DNA of 34,745 bases from Bacteroidales bacterium (GCA_024402095.1 JAKSJU010000012.1:1-34745), one strand, 5' to 3'. Counted from the stretch's first letter, positions 1-9,672 are shown. Notes: a model not told the origin generated them from the letters alone. Made by a program: numbers and translations.

Positions 1-3000
1 ATGCCGCCACAGGCGAGCCTCTGCCAGGAGCAGCCATCCTAGTTAAGGGAACTGCTGATGGTGTCGTTGCCGATTTCGATGGTAACTATAGCATCACGGT
101 CCCTGCAAATGCGACACTTGGCTTCACGACTATCGGTTTCAAGAGTGCCGAGGAGGAAGTCAACGGAAGGACAGTTATCAATGTCGCACTTGAAACAGAT
201 ACCGAAATGCTCGAGGAGACAATCGTCGTTGCATACGGTACAGCTACAAAGAGTTCCTTCACCGGATCTGCAGCTGTAGTAAAGAGTGATGCCATCGAGA
301 AGCATGTGGCTACAAACGTTACAAGTTCTCTCGCAGGTACTACTCCTGGCGTTCAGATCCTCAGTTCTTCAGGTGACCCTGCAGCAGGTGGATCCAACAC
401 TATCCGCATCCGTGGTATCGGTTCAATGAGCGCATCAAACAGCCCTCTCGTAATCCTCGACGGTATGCCATATGACGGAGCCCTCTCTGATATCAACCCT
501 AACGATGTTGAGTCCATGTCAGTCCTCAAGGACGCAGCAGCTTCCGCTATTTACGGTGCCCGTGGTGCAAACGGTGTCATACTCATCACCACAAAGAAGG
601 CTGATGCAGGCGAGGCTATGGTCAAGTTCGACGCCCGTTTCGGTAGCAACAGCAGGCTTATCCCTAACTATGATATCATCACAGACCCTGCAGAGTACTA
701 CGAGGCTCACTATAAGAGAATGTACAACTCTCAGATCTATGCAGGCAAGACAGTCGCAGAGGCTTATGCTTTTGCTGACGCCAACCTCTTCGATCAGAAC
801 AACGGTGGTCTCGGATACAAGGTCTATACAGTTCCTGAGGGAGAAAAGCTCATCGGTACCAACTTCAAGATCAATCCTAAGGCTAAGCTCGGATATGATG
901 ACGGTACCTATTATTATCAGCCTGACGACTGGTACAACGAGACTTTCCACAACTCATTCCGTCAGGAGTACAACCTTTCAGTATCCGGAGCTTCAAACCG
1001 TTTCAACTACTACGCATCATTCGGTTTCCTCGATGACGGCGGTATTGTAAACAATTCAGGTTACAAGCGTTATTCTGCACGTGTCAATGCTGAATATCAG
1101 GCAAAGGACTGGGCAAAGATTGTTACAAACGTAGGATATTCTCACACTGACAGCCAGACTAACGGTTCTAACGGAAGCTGGGGATCATCAGGAAACCTTT
1201 TCTACATCTGTAACAACATCGGACCTATCTATCCGCTCTACGTACGTGCAACAGGCACACACGAGATTATGGACGATCACGGTTTCAAACTCTATGACTC
1301 CAACAACACGAACTTCATGCGTCCTAACTTCGTAGGCAACGCTGTCCGTGATAACGAGATGAACTCCAACAACACCGGTGCTGACGTCGTTACCGGAAAG
1401 GTCGGTCTCATCCTTACTCCTGTAAAGGGCCTCACTTTGTCTGCAAACCTCGGTCTGCATGATGACAATACCCGTCAGTCTGTACTCTACAGCCCTTGGG
1501 CAGGTTCAACGACAGACGGTTCCGTTTCAGTAGGACACTCAAGAGTTTTCACTCTCAACCAGCAGTATCTTGCCGAGTACAAGACAGACTTCGGTGCATC
1601 CAAGCACAATCTCGATGTCCTCGCCGGTTATGAGCAGTACAATCTGAAGAGCCAGGGTCTCAGCGGAAGCAACTCATACCTTTTCAGCCCGTTCATCGGT
1701 GAATTGAACAATGCCGACGGTCCTGGTGATTATAAGGGCGTAAGTTCAAATACCAACGTTTATATCACAAAGGGTTTCCTTGCACGTGCACAGTACGAAT
1801 ATGACGGCAAGTATTTCGTTAGCGGTTCATTCCGTCGCGATGCTTCCAGCCGTTTCGCAAAGGGACACCAGTGGGGTAACTTCGGTTCAGTAGGTCTCGC
1901 ATGGCTTGCAAGCAAGGAAGACTTCCTCAGCGGTGCCAATTGGATAGACCTCTTGAAATTCAAGGTCAGCTACGGTATCCAGGGTAACGATAACCTCGGT
2001 TCATACTATCCTTATTCCGACAATTACACCCACTCATACAACGCCGAGACCAAGGAGTATTCACTCGTTCTCAACTATAAGGGTAACGAGGATCTTACCT
2101 GGGAGTCTTCAAAGTCATTCAACGTAGGTGCTGACTTCGAATTCTTCAACGGAAAGCTTAACGGTACTGTTGAGTACTTCTCCCGTACTACATTCGATCT
2201 CCTTTATTCTAAGGACGTTCCTCTTTCTTCAGGTAACCCTACCGGATATATGCCTGTCAATGTCGGCTCAGTGCTCAACAGCGGTGTCGAAATCAGTTTG
2301 GACGGAAATATCATCAGAAAGAAGAATTTCAGTTGGGATTGGAACGTAAACGTTTCCCATTACAAGAATACCATCCTCGCTCTTGATCCAAGTATCCCTG
2401 AAGAGGGTATCAAGGGCTCGAACCGAATCATCAAAGTCGGCGGATCTCTCCGTGATGCATATCTGCACAAGTTCGCAGGACTTGATGATCAGGGTAGGGC
2501 ACTCTGGTATTACGATGAGAAGGATGAGAACGGCAATATCACAACCAAGACAACAACCACTTTCGCAAATTCTACAATGTACGATTGCGGTTCAGTACTT
2601 CCTAAGATCTACGGTGGTTTCGGAACATCACTCAGCGCATACGGAGTCGACTTCAGCGCTCAGTTCTCATTCCAGCTCGGTGGCAGGTACTATGATGGTT
2701 CATATCAGGCACTTATGCACACTCAGAAGAACAACGGACAGGCTTGGCATAAGGACGCCCTCAAGGCTTGGGGCGAGCCGGGTGCTCCTGCAAACACCAC
2801 AATCCCTCGTATGGACGGTGACGTTCAGGTCGGCCAGACCGCTTGCGACTGCTATCTTATCAGTAGCAACTACCTCAGCATCAACAACGTAACCCTCGGT
2901 TACACCTTCCCTGCAAAATGGGCAAGGGCTATCAAGATGCAGTCTCTCCGTATATATGTAGCCGGTGAGAATCTCGGAGTCTTCTCTGCTCGTCAGGGTG

Positions 3001-3113
3001 TCGACCCTCGTTTCTCAGACGGTATCGGTGGATATACCTCAGGTTCAGGTATCAGCACATCCGCTTACTCGGCAATGCGCAACGTCACCGGTGGTATCAC
3101 TCTTACATTCTAA
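1..3113 (+). CDS. SusC/RagA-family TonB-dependent outer-membrane transporter (5' partial)
   Basis: The reading frame is open from base 3, so the start and signal peptide lie outside the window; about 1036 residues are visible. The first ~65 residues are the end of a carboxypeptidase-regulatory-like (CarboxypepD_reg) domain. Next come a TonB-box-like stretch (EETIVVAYGTATK) and the plug domain, with the SusC hallmarks GVQI, IRIRGIGSMSASNSPLVILDG and DAAASAIYGARGANGVILITTKK-type segments. The rest is aromatic-rich beta-barrel ending in the typical C-terminal Phe (GGITLTF). SusC proteins form the outer-membrane channel under a SusD lid and import oligosaccharides or peptides using TonB energy. 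The SusD partner starts 19 bases downstream. Substrate cannot be read from the sequence; the protease encoded downstream hints at peptides. The family call is secure. Confidence 0.97.
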   Translation, partial: AATGEPLPGAAILVKGTADGVVADFDGNYSITVPANATLGFTTIGFKSAEEEVNGRTVINVALETDTEMLEETIVVAYGTATKSSFTGSAAVVKSDAIEKHVATNVTSSLAGTTPGVQILSSSGDPAAGGSNTIRIRGIGSMSASNSPLVILDGMPYDGALSDINPNDVESMSVLKDAAASAIYGARGANGVILITTKKADAGEAMVKFDARFGSNSRLIPNYDIITDPAEYYEAHYKRMYNSQIYAGKTVAEAYAFADANLFDQNNGGLGYKVYTVPEGEKLIGTNFKINPKAKLGYDDGTYYYQPDDWYNETFHNSFRQEYNLSVSGASNRFNYYASFGFLDDGGIVNNSGYKRYSARVNAEYQAKDWAKIVTNVGYSHTDSQTNGSNGSWGSSGNLFYICNNIGPIYPLYVRATGTHEIMDDHGFKLYDSNNTNFMRPNFVGNAVRDNEMNSNNTGADVVTGKVGLILTPVKGLTLSANLGLHDDNTRQSVLYSPWAGSTTDGSVSVGHSRVFTLNQQYLAEYKTDFGASKHNLDVLAGYEQYNLKSQGLSGSNSYLFSPFIGELNNADGPGDYKGVSSNTNVYITKGFLARAQYEYDGKYFVSGSFRRDASSRFAKGHQWGNFGSVGLAWLASKEDFLSGANWIDLLKFKVSYGIQGNDNLGSYYPYSDNYTHSYNAETKEYSLVLNYKGNEDLTWESSKSFNVGADFEFFNGKLNGTVEYFSRTTFDLLYSKDVPLSSGNPTGYMPVNVGSVLNSGVEISLDGNIIRKKNFSWDWNVNVSHYKNTILALDPSIPEEGIKGSNRIIKVGGSLRDAYLHKFAGLDDQGRALWYYDEKDENGNITTKTTTTFANSTMYDCGSVLPKIYGGFGTSLSAYGVDFSAQFSFQLGGRYYDGSYQALMHTQKNNGQAWHKDALKAWGEPGAPANTTIPRMDGDVQVGQTACDCYLISSNYLSINNVTLGYTFPAKWARAIKMQSLRIYVAGENLGVFSARQGVDPRFSDGIGGYTSGSGISTSAYSAMRNVTGGITLTF

Positions 3114-3132
3114 TTTTTAAAAGAGGTATACA

Positions 3133-4770
3133 ATGAAACTTTATAAATACATATCAATAGTCCTTGCCGGTGCAGCCTTTGTCGCTTGCGCTGACATCGA
3201 GAATGCTGTTCCACAGGGTGGTACTCTGCTTGACCAGCAGGTAAAGCAGGCCACTGCTGTAGCTCCTGAGCGTGCCGACGCTTCATTCGTGGGTATGTTC
3301 TTCAAGATTGCTAATCCAAACTGTGTATATGGCAGTGACCGACCTGACGACTTCGGTTTTGCTGCAATCCACTTTTCTACAGACCTTGAGGCAGCCGACG
3401 TGATTATGCCGGATTCAGGTTACAACTGGTTCTCAGTATGTGGAGACCTTACTTCCCGTACTGCAAACTATGCAAACCCTTACGAGCGTTATGCCGCTCC
3501 ATACAACGCCATTGCGAATGCAAACTCTTTCCTTGCACTGTTCGTGGAGGAGAAGCTTATTGAGGACAATGATCTTGAGAGTCTTGCAAAGATAGCTCAG
3601 GCCAAGTCAGTCCGCGCTTATTCATACCTTGCGCTCGCACCTTATTTCCAGTTCAACCAGACTGATGCCGACCTTTCTCTTCCTTGTGTCCCTATCGTCA
3701 CAAACGAGACGGCCGATTTCACGAACAATCCTCGCGCTACTGTCAGAGAGGTCTATGACCTTATCCTTTCAGACCTTGATTTCGCAGTGAAGTATCTTGA
3801 GGGCTATGAGCGCTCCGACAAGTCAAAGGTTGACCAGCATGTGGCATACGGTCTTCGCGCACGCGCAAACCTCAACCTACGCAAATATGCCGAGGCTCTT
3901 GAGGATGCCCAAAAAGCTGCCGAGGGATATACTCCTGCTACCATCGATGAGGTTTCAAAGCCTTCATTCATGGATATCAGCGAGCACAACTGGATCTGGG
4001 GCTACGATTATACCACAGAGTCAGCAGGTGAGTTCCCTTATGCAACTCCTTCATCTTGGATCCGTTCATTCTCTGCCAATGCCTATACACCTGCCTGCCA
4101 GTGCTATGCGCAGATCAACAAGATTCTTTGGGATAAGATTCCTTCAACTGACGTCCGCAAGGGCTGGTGGGTTGACGAGAACCTTGAGTCTCCTCTTCTT
4201 GAGGGACTTGCATGGCCTGGTTTCCCTGACGTTGCAAATGCTGATGACGGTGGAGATTCAAAGACTGTTTACCTTCCTTATACCAATGTCAAATTCGGTT
4301 GCTATACAGTAGGAACACAGCTTAATGACGAGGACTGGCCTATGATGCGTGTCGAGGAGATGATTCTCATCCAGGCAGAGTGTCTTGCAAAGACAGGTAA
4401 GGAAGCTGATGCCAAGGCATTGCTTAATGATTTTATCAGGACATACAGAGATCCTGAGTATAAGGCGGAACTTTCGCACTGCGCAACTATTGCTGATGAG
4501 ATTTGGTATCAGCGTCGTATCGAACTCTGGGGTGAAGGTTTCTCAAACAACGATACACGTCGTCTTGCAAAACCTCTTGTACGTTTCCACGACAACACAA
4601 ACAACCAGCCTGATGCATTCCGTTTCAATATGGAAGCCCGCGACGGATGGTGGCTCATGCGCTTCCCGCAGGCAGAGCTCAACACCAATCTTGCTGTTGA
4701 AGACAACAAGGAAGGTACTATCCCTGTTCAGGACCAGCACAAAGAGCTTAGAGACGGTGTTACAGACTAA
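3133..4770 (+). CDS. SusD/RagB-family outer-membrane lipoprotein
   Basis: This 545-residue protein begins with a lipoprotein signal ending in FVAC (Cys19), a relaxed Bacteroidota lipobox. A purine-rich AAGAGG lies 11 bases before the ATG. The body matches SusD: helical TPR-like repeats (for example the region around LRARANLNLRKYAEALEDAQ), a segment PMMRVEEMILIQAECLAKTG, and the C-terminal signature RRIELWGEGFSNNDTRRLAK. SusD proteins cap the SusC channel at the cell surface and capture ligand. It lies 19 bases after the transporter gene, so the two are surely co-transcribed. Base composition is like the transporter gene. Ligand unknown. Confidence 0.96.
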   Translation: MKLYKYISIVLAGAAFVACADIENAVPQGGTLLDQQVKQATAVAPERADASFVGMFFKIANPNCVYGSDRPDDFGFAAIHFSTDLEAADVIMPDSGYNWFSVCGDLTSRTANYANPYERYAAPYNAIANANSFLALFVEEKLIEDNDLESLAKIAQAKSVRAYSYLALAPYFQFNQTDADLSLPCVPIVTNETADFTNNPRATVREVYDLILSDLDFAVKYLEGYERSDKSKVDQHVAYGLRARANLNLRKYAEALEDAQKAAEGYTPATIDEVSKPSFMDISEHNWIWGYDYTTESAGEFPYATPSSWIRSFSANAYTPACQCYAQINKILWDKIPSTDVRKGWWVDENLESPLLEGLAWPGFPDVANADDGGDSKTVYLPYTNVKFGCYTVGTQLNDEDWPMMRVEEMILIQAECLAKTGKEADAKALLNDFIRTYRDPEYKAELSHCATIADEIWYQRRIELWGEGFSNNDTRRLAKPLVRFHDNTNNQPDAFRFNMEARDGWWLMRFPQAELNTNLAVEDNKEGTIPVQDQHKELRDGVTD

Positions 4771-4787
4771 TTTAAAACTCGCTTAAA

Positions 4788-7082
4788 ATGAAAAAGTTTA
4801 TAAATATCATATTGACTCTCGGGCTTGTCGCCTTTACTGCTTCCTGCGTAAAGGAGTATGGTCCGCATGAGCCGGGTCCTCTTGATGAGGCAGATTGCTA
4901 TGGCGTGTATTTCCCAGTACAGGAAGCGATAGGATCTCATACTTATGATCCTACTATGCCTACTGAAGTTGATGTAGTGGTGGCACGTAAGTCAGCCAGC
5001 AACGATATTGTCGTTCCTATTGAAATAGTAAATGAATCAGGTATTTTCAATATTGGAGAGATTCACTTTGCAGACGGACAAGCTGAGACTGTCCTTCACA
5101 TTGATTTCCCTCAGGCCGGCTTTGGAGAGGAGTATGCAATGTCAGTTGTTATCAGCGATCCGAAGTACGCTTCAAAGTACAATAGCGGTGCAATTTCTTT
5201 CGACTTTTCAGTCATGAGAGTCGAGTGGAAAAAGTTTGTAGGATCTTCATTTAAGGAAGGAGAAACAGGTCACATCTACCAGATATGCTGGGAAGAAGAT
5301 TCTGATACTGATTTGTATTACTATGATACCTCGTTCCCTGGAATCCGCTACTGCCGTCTTGAAAATGCATGGCATGGTAATGTTGAGACGGTTGATTATG
5401 TCTTTTATTGGGATACTAAGTCTAACAGGCTCTTTGTTCCACATCAGTGGACAGGGAATAATAATTCATCCGGGCTTCCTATTTATACCGGTGCTGCATG
5501 TGATTTCTATAACGCATACTATGCATGGGGCGAAGTCTGCCCTAGCGCCGACTATTTCACATGGGCGCCTGCTTGGATAGACAAAAACGGCTTCTTCCAG
5601 CCTTATTATGACGGAAACGGTAACTTCTACCTTGCAGATTGGCTTTATTCTTGTAATGCTGCAGGTGTCCCTACGGGAAGCGGTTATCAGTTTGGTGGCG
5701 ATTCAGAAAAGGATGCCGACGTGTTTATGGCTCCTGGATTTGTTCGCACTGACTACAGTCTTGAGGTTGAGACCGACTATTCTGATGCCGGAGTTGCTCC
5801 TTTCTATTTCACAGCGGGAGTTGACGTATCTACTGTAAAGTATGTCGTTAAAGAAGGCGAACTTACAGCCACACAGGTTTCCAAAGTAGTTGATGCCATC
5901 GCAGATGGCTCAGAAGAGTGCCAGACAATTTCAGAATTCGAATACAATGAAGATGATAATGTCAACGAGGCATATCTTGAGATAGAATTTGATGAAACCA
6001 ATTTCTATACGCTTGTAGCTGTTTCTTTTGATGAAACAGGCGAACCTAAAGAGAGCGCTTCTGCGACTTGTTTCGCAGTTGCTGCAGATGATGATTCATA
6101 TGACGTGCAGATTGTTGCAAGTTTGGAGGATACTCCAGCCCGTTTCCAGGATTTTGATAGAAAGTCTTCACTCGGATTCTATATTGTCGGAAAAGAAATC
6201 ACTGATCTGAAATTCGATATTTTCAAGGCTTCTGATGTTAAGAAGGCTGGACTTGATGCTGTTGTAGCTGAAGTCCGTGAGTTAGATTCTGTTGACGAAG
6301 AAGTATTGGCTACTGTGAATTCTGTGGGTGGATTTGCATCTATCTTCTATGAACTTGATGCCTTGACTGAATACACACTTGTCGTATGGGCTACGAACGG
6401 CTCGAAAGATAAGGTTGTTGTTTCATCGCTTACTACAGAAGGACTCCCTAATGAGGTTATCGCTTCTGGTGCATTCACTGGCGGAAAATTGTTGTTCAAA
6501 GAAGATTTTACCACACCGACGACAGTAGAGTACAATCCAAATACCGAGTACTATGAAATTCCTAACTTCCTTGGTTGTGATGCTCCATTGGTGTTCGATC
6601 TCAATAGCGACAATACAATAGATGTCATCCCTTCGTATACAGGTCTTGATTATGAAGTCGGAGCTCCTATATATGTCTTTGAAGCTTCTGAAGCATATTC
6701 TAAACTTACCAAATACGGATTGCCTGCTGACGCACACAGCTATCTTGACGAGGAAACCGGTAATTATGTTTTCTGTCTGGCTTATTATATTCCTGCTTTA
6801 GAAGGAGGATTTGGTGCAGCATACGAGACATTCGAAGTAGGAGAGAGTGCAGAGGAAGTTGCTGAAAATGCTGAATCTGTGATATCTACTGTTTCTACAG
6901 TAGGATGCAAGCCAGGTGTGGCTTCGCTCATCAGAAAGCCTAAGGTGACGTCTGTCAGGTATGAGCGTGACCCTATGTCCGCATCATTCTCTGTAAAATC
7001 AGTATCTGCCAAGGTGAGAAGTAGAAGTATTGAGAAGAACCATTCTCTTATTCGCATTAACAATACTGATGTAATTTTCTAA
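4788..7082 (+). CDS. large SusCD-associated lipoprotein, function unknown
   Basis: I do not recognise a named family over the full 764 residues. The N-terminus is a clear lipoprotein signal (MKKFINIILTLGLVAFTASC, Cys20). Residues ~35-145 look like an immunoglobulin or Calx-beta-like fold of the kind found in SusCD-linked surface proteins. They combine a cysteine/tyrosine strand after the lipidation site, an acidic IVVPIEIVNESG-type strand and a FGEEYAMSVVISDP strand. The middle (~180-330) is rich in Trp and Tyr, as in surface binding modules. Residues ~430-600 resemble tandem fibronectin-III-like domains. The position, 17 bases after susD, suggests a surface-exposed accessory binding protein of the transporter (SusE/F-like role by position, not by homology). 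It looks more AT-rich than susC. It is the last gene before a terminator. Confidence 0.85.
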   Translation: MKKFINIILTLGLVAFTASCVKEYGPHEPGPLDEADCYGVYFPVQEAIGSHTYDPTMPTEVDVVVARKSASNDIVVPIEIVNESGIFNIGEIHFADGQAETVLHIDFPQAGFGEEYAMSVVISDPKYASKYNSGAISFDFSVMRVEWKKFVGSSFKEGETGHIYQICWEEDSDTDLYYYDTSFPGIRYCRLENAWHGNVETVDYVFYWDTKSNRLFVPHQWTGNNNSSGLPIYTGAACDFYNAYYAWGEVCPSADYFTWAPAWIDKNGFFQPYYDGNGNFYLADWLYSCNAAGVPTGSGYQFGGDSEKDADVFMAPGFVRTDYSLEVETDYSDAGVAPFYFTAGVDVSTVKYVVKEGELTATQVSKVVDAIADGSEECQTISEFEYNEDDNVNEAYLEIEFDETNFYTLVAVSFDETGEPKESASATCFAVAADDDSYDVQIVASLEDTPARFQDFDRKSSLGFYIVGKEITDLKFDIFKASDVKKAGLDAVVAEVRELDSVDEEVLATVNSVGGFASIFYELDALTEYTLVVWATNGSKDKVVVSSLTTEGLPNEVIASGAFTGGKLLFKEDFTTPTTVEYNPNTEYYEIPNFLGCDAPLVFDLNSDNTIDVIPSYTGLDYEVGAPIYVFEASEAYSKLTKYGLPADAHSYLDEETGNYVFCLAYYIPALEGGFGAAYETFEVGESAEEVAENAESVISTVSTVGCKPGVASLIRKPKVTSVRYERDPMSASFSVKSVSAKVRSRSIEKNHSLIRINNTDVIF

Positions 7083-7097
7083 TTTATTAGAATTGGC

Positions 7098-7105
7098 TAT
7101 ATTTG
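7098..7105 (+). promoter_or_regulatory. Bacteroidota -7 promoter element (TATATTTG)
   Basis: TATATTTG fits the TAnnTTTG -7 consensus of the Bacteroidota primary sigma factor. Only a weak TTTC (7076-7079) lies at the -33 position with an 18-base spacer. The predicted start of transcription (~7111-7113) falls inside the hairpin of the upstream terminator. It would drive the subtilase lipoprotein gene. Confidence 0.6.
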
Positions 7106-7141
7106 CAGAGCAGGGCATTCGTCCTGCTCTGTTTTTATTTT
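7105..7141 (+). terminator. Rho-independent terminator of the SusCD operon
   Basis: A perfect 9-bp stem (CAGAGCAGG at 7106-7114 with CCTGCTCTG at 7123-7131), an 8-base loop and a T-rich tail (TTTTTATTTT) follow the large lipoprotein gene by 23 bases. It separates the SusCD operon from the protease gene. Confidence 0.88.
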
Positions 7142-7147
7142 ATCAGT

Positions 7148-9223
7148 ATGAAGAAAACACTTCTTTATTTTTTAATGCTCTGCGTTGCGCTTTCTTCCTG
7201 CGACAAACAGTCTGAAGACAAGCTATACCATAATCCTGAAACCAGCGCTCTGACGAAGGTCAGGAATTACGGTGACGATTATCTTAAAAGCGATGTGCTT
7301 GTCAAGTTCGCTTCCGTACCTGACGAGCAGACACTGAATTCATTGTCAGACCGTGGAGTCAGATCCATCAGACCGCTTTTCAACACTATGTCCGGTAAGG
7401 AGGAACTTATGGCAAAGCACGGGCTTGACAGGTGGTATGTTGCGGAACTTGAAGAAGATGCCGTATTTGATGATGCTGTTGCCTATTTGTGCTTCTCTGA
7501 AGCAGTAAGTACGGTGGAATATAATGCTGTCTCCAGATTAAGCGAAATTGAGACGAAATTTTATCCGGTGGAGCAGGAAGAAGCGGAGGCACAGACAAAG
7601 GCAGAGACCCCGCTCCCTTTCAACGACAAGCTGCTCAGCATGCAGTGGCATTATTATAACGGAGGTAACCCTCTTTTCTCCAGAAACGTTTCGGCCAACG
7701 CTGACATCAATGTAAAGGATGTCTGGGAAACTTTGGGAATGGGTGGAGACCCCGACATTATCGTGGCGGTAGTAGATGAAGGAGTGAAGTACAATCATCC
7801 CGACCTGAAGGATAATATGTGGACGAACCCCGGGGAAATTCCGGGTAATTATCTTGATGATGACGGAAACGGATATGTGGATGATTACTATGGATATAAT
7901 TTTGTGGATGGCGGCTCCATTACCTGGGACAAGGAAGGTGATACCGGCCACGGAACCCATTGTGCCGGTACAATTGCAGCAGTGAATAACAACAATATAG
8001 GCGTTGCCGGTGTTGCAGGGGGAACAGGAAAGAGTGACGGCTGCCGTATTATGTCCTGCCAGATTTTCTCCGGCGAAGGTGCAGCTACTTCCAAAACTCA
8101 GGCTATGGCAATCAAATATGCAGCGGATATGGGCGCATCCGTGATTTCGTGCTCGTTCGGAACTACTACTCCGCTGGCCTCTGACGATGCTTATCTTAAT
8201 GGCGGCGGATCCTTGATGTATGACGTAATCAAGTATTTTGAAGATCCTGACCGCAATTGCAATCCTGTGACTGGCGGAGGGATAGCGGTGTTTACCACGG
8301 GGAACGAGTCTCATAACTTTGCCCATTATCCCGGTGCCATGGCGGATATCATTTCTGTCTCCGCTTTCGGACCTGACATGCTGCCTACTTATTACACCAA
8401 TTATGGTCCGGGCTGCAACATCGCGGCTCCCGGAGGCGAAATGGGACAGGTCTCTTCCACCAAGAGCCTTGTCCTTTCGACGGTTCCGAAAGAAGTTGAG
8501 AGCAATGGACACGACGGCGGCCTGGGTTCGTATGATTACGGATACATGCAGGGAACATCCATGGCTTGCCCGCACGTATCAGGCGTGGTCGCACTGGCCC
8601 TTTCTTATGCAAAGAAGCTTGGCAAGAAATTCACGGTGCAGGAGTTCAAGAATCTTGTCCTGTCATCGACAAATGATATCGATACCAAGATTAGTACGAC
8701 AGAGAAAAAGGATTACGTTGACGTGCCGATCAAGGGCACAGGCTATCATTATCCTGCATCCAATCCTTTGAAAATGGCACCTTTTTATCATCAGGTGGGT
8801 ACGGGAGCAATAGACGCATGGCAGCTTATGATGCATATCGAGGGTATCAATACGCTTGTAGCGAAGGTCGGGGCTACGTCTTGGCTTGACCTTACAGAAT
8901 TCTTCGGCACTTCGTCGGTCAGCCTGACATATCTGTCAGTGGATGTTCCTGAGGAGACAGTCAAGTCTCTCGGGCTTCAAAACATCAAGGCCAGCAACGC
9001 GCGGGTGTATCCGGCAGTTCCCGAAGAAGGATATGCCTATGTCCAGTTCGGACGCCTGTATCTGAATCCTACTAAGGTAGGTTCGGGAAAGATTACAATA
9101 AGGGCGATAGGTGGCGGAGATCACCTTGGCGGAGGCAGCAATCCTCCTGGAGGAATGGAAATGTCTCAGACAATATCAATAATTAGTCGTGAAGTTAAAT
9201 CAGAAAATGGAGGATGGCTGTAA
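7148..9223 (+). CDS. subtilisin-family (S8) serine protease lipoprotein
   Basis: The ATG at 7148 is chosen because it gives a lipoprotein signal (MKKTLLYFLMLCVALSSC, Cys18); a longer frame from 7103 would run through the terminator. The mature 691-residue precursor has an N-terminal propeptide-like region (~35-150, with DVLVKFASVPDEQTLNSL resembling fervidolysin-type prodomains). The peptidase S8 domain follows, with the complete triad: Asp210 (VVDEGVKYNHPDL), His268 (GHGTHCAGT) and Ser471 (GTSMACPHVSG), plus oxyanion Asn386 (TGNESH). The Asp motif reads DEG instead of the common DSG/DTG. A C-terminal extension of ~140 residues looks like a beta-sandwich. The enzyme is expected on the cell surface, cutting proteins. 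Location next to SusCD suggests peptides feed the transporter, but the genes have their own promoter. Confidence 0.94.
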   Translation: MKKTLLYFLMLCVALSSCDKQSEDKLYHNPETSALTKVRNYGDDYLKSDVLVKFASVPDEQTLNSLSDRGVRSIRPLFNTMSGKEELMAKHGLDRWYVAELEEDAVFDDAVAYLCFSEAVSTVEYNAVSRLSEIETKFYPVEQEEAEAQTKAETPLPFNDKLLSMQWHYYNGGNPLFSRNVSANADINVKDVWETLGMGGDPDIIVAVVDEGVKYNHPDLKDNMWTNPGEIPGNYLDDDGNGYVDDYYGYNFVDGGSITWDKEGDTGHGTHCAGTIAAVNNNNIGVAGVAGGTGKSDGCRIMSCQIFSGEGAATSKTQAMAIKYAADMGASVISCSFGTTTPLASDDAYLNGGGSLMYDVIKYFEDPDRNCNPVTGGGIAVFTTGNESHNFAHYPGAMADIISVSAFGPDMLPTYYTNYGPGCNIAAPGGEMGQVSSTKSLVLSTVPKEVESNGHDGGLGSYDYGYMQGTSMACPHVSGVVALALSYAKKLGKKFTVQEFKNLVLSSTNDIDTKISTTEKKDYVDVPIKGTGYHYPASNPLKMAPFYHQVGTGAIDAWQLMMHIEGINTLVAKVGATSWLDLTEFFGTSSVSLTYLSVDVPEETVKSLGLQNIKASNARVYPAVPEEGYAYVQFGRLYLNPTKVGSGKITIRAIGGGDHLGGGSNPPGGMEMSQTISIISREVKSENGGWL

Positions 9224-9224
9224 T

Positions 9225-9635
9225 ATGAAAAAGATAGCACTATTCATTATGTCCGCATTGCTTTTGGTCGGTTGCGGCGGAAGTGATTCCGGTGGAGGAA
9301 AAACACCGATTCCTGTGGACGTCACTGGCGAATGGGAACTTACTGACATTACTGTCAAGTCAGCGCTTGTGGGAGATCAGACAGCTGACGTTTATCTGAA
9401 ATTTCAGGCCGGGGAGTTCACCATTTACCAGAAAATCGGAGAGGGACGTCCGAAGGTCTTTTCAGGTACATACAGCCTTACGGAAAATCTTCTCAGCGGG
9501 AAATACAGCGACGGAAAATTCTGGGGAGCTTCCTATGACGTAGAGATCGAAGGTTCGGTAATGAGGCTGACAACTCACGGAGGGAAGGAAACCGACACTT
9601 ACAGGAAATCGTCAATCCCTTCAGACTGGAAATAA
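9225..9635 (+). CDS. small lipocalin-like lipoprotein, function unknown
   Basis: The ATG at 9225, one base after the protease stop, is chosen because it begins a clear lipoprotein signal (MKKIALFIMSALLLVGC, Cys17), with an AGGAGG-like motif (GGAGG) upstream inside the protease gene. The 136-residue protein has a Gly/Ser-rich tether after the Cys. A small antiparallel beta-barrel-like domain of lipocalin-like type follows (VTGEWELTDITVKS near the start, FSGTYSLTENLLSGKYSD in the middle). Such domains are common in Bacteroidota surface lipoproteins; no enzyme motif is present. One-base spacing indicates translational coupling with the protease, so it may be an inhibitor, chaperone or accessory of it. 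That role is inferred from position only. Confidence 0.85.
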   Translation: MKKIALFIMSALLLVGCGGSDSGGGKTPIPVDVTGEWELTDITVKSALVGDQTADVYLKFQAGEFTIYQKIGEGRPKVFSGTYSLTENLLSGKYSDGKFWGASYDVEIEGSVMRLTTHGGKETDTYRKSSIPSDWK

Positions 9636-9637
9636 GA

Positions 9638-9672
9638 AAAAGGGGGACTCCTAAAGAGTCTCCCTTTTCAGT
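9638..9672. terminator. bidirectional terminator hairpin
   Basis: A 13-bp stem (9638-9650 with 9656-9668, one G-T pair) with a 5-base loop lies between the convergent small lipoprotein and aldo/keto reductase genes. Read on the minus strand the stem is followed by TTTTTCTTATTT, a good U-tract; on the plus strand only TTTTC, which is weaker. The minus-strand gene ends inside the loop. Confidence 0.82.

Noticed and set aside
7538-8575. A 345-residue open frame antisense to the protease gene
   Set aside because: It lies fully within the subtilase gene, has no recognisable domain, and the sense frame has the complete catalytic triad. Long antisense frames are expected from the codon use here.
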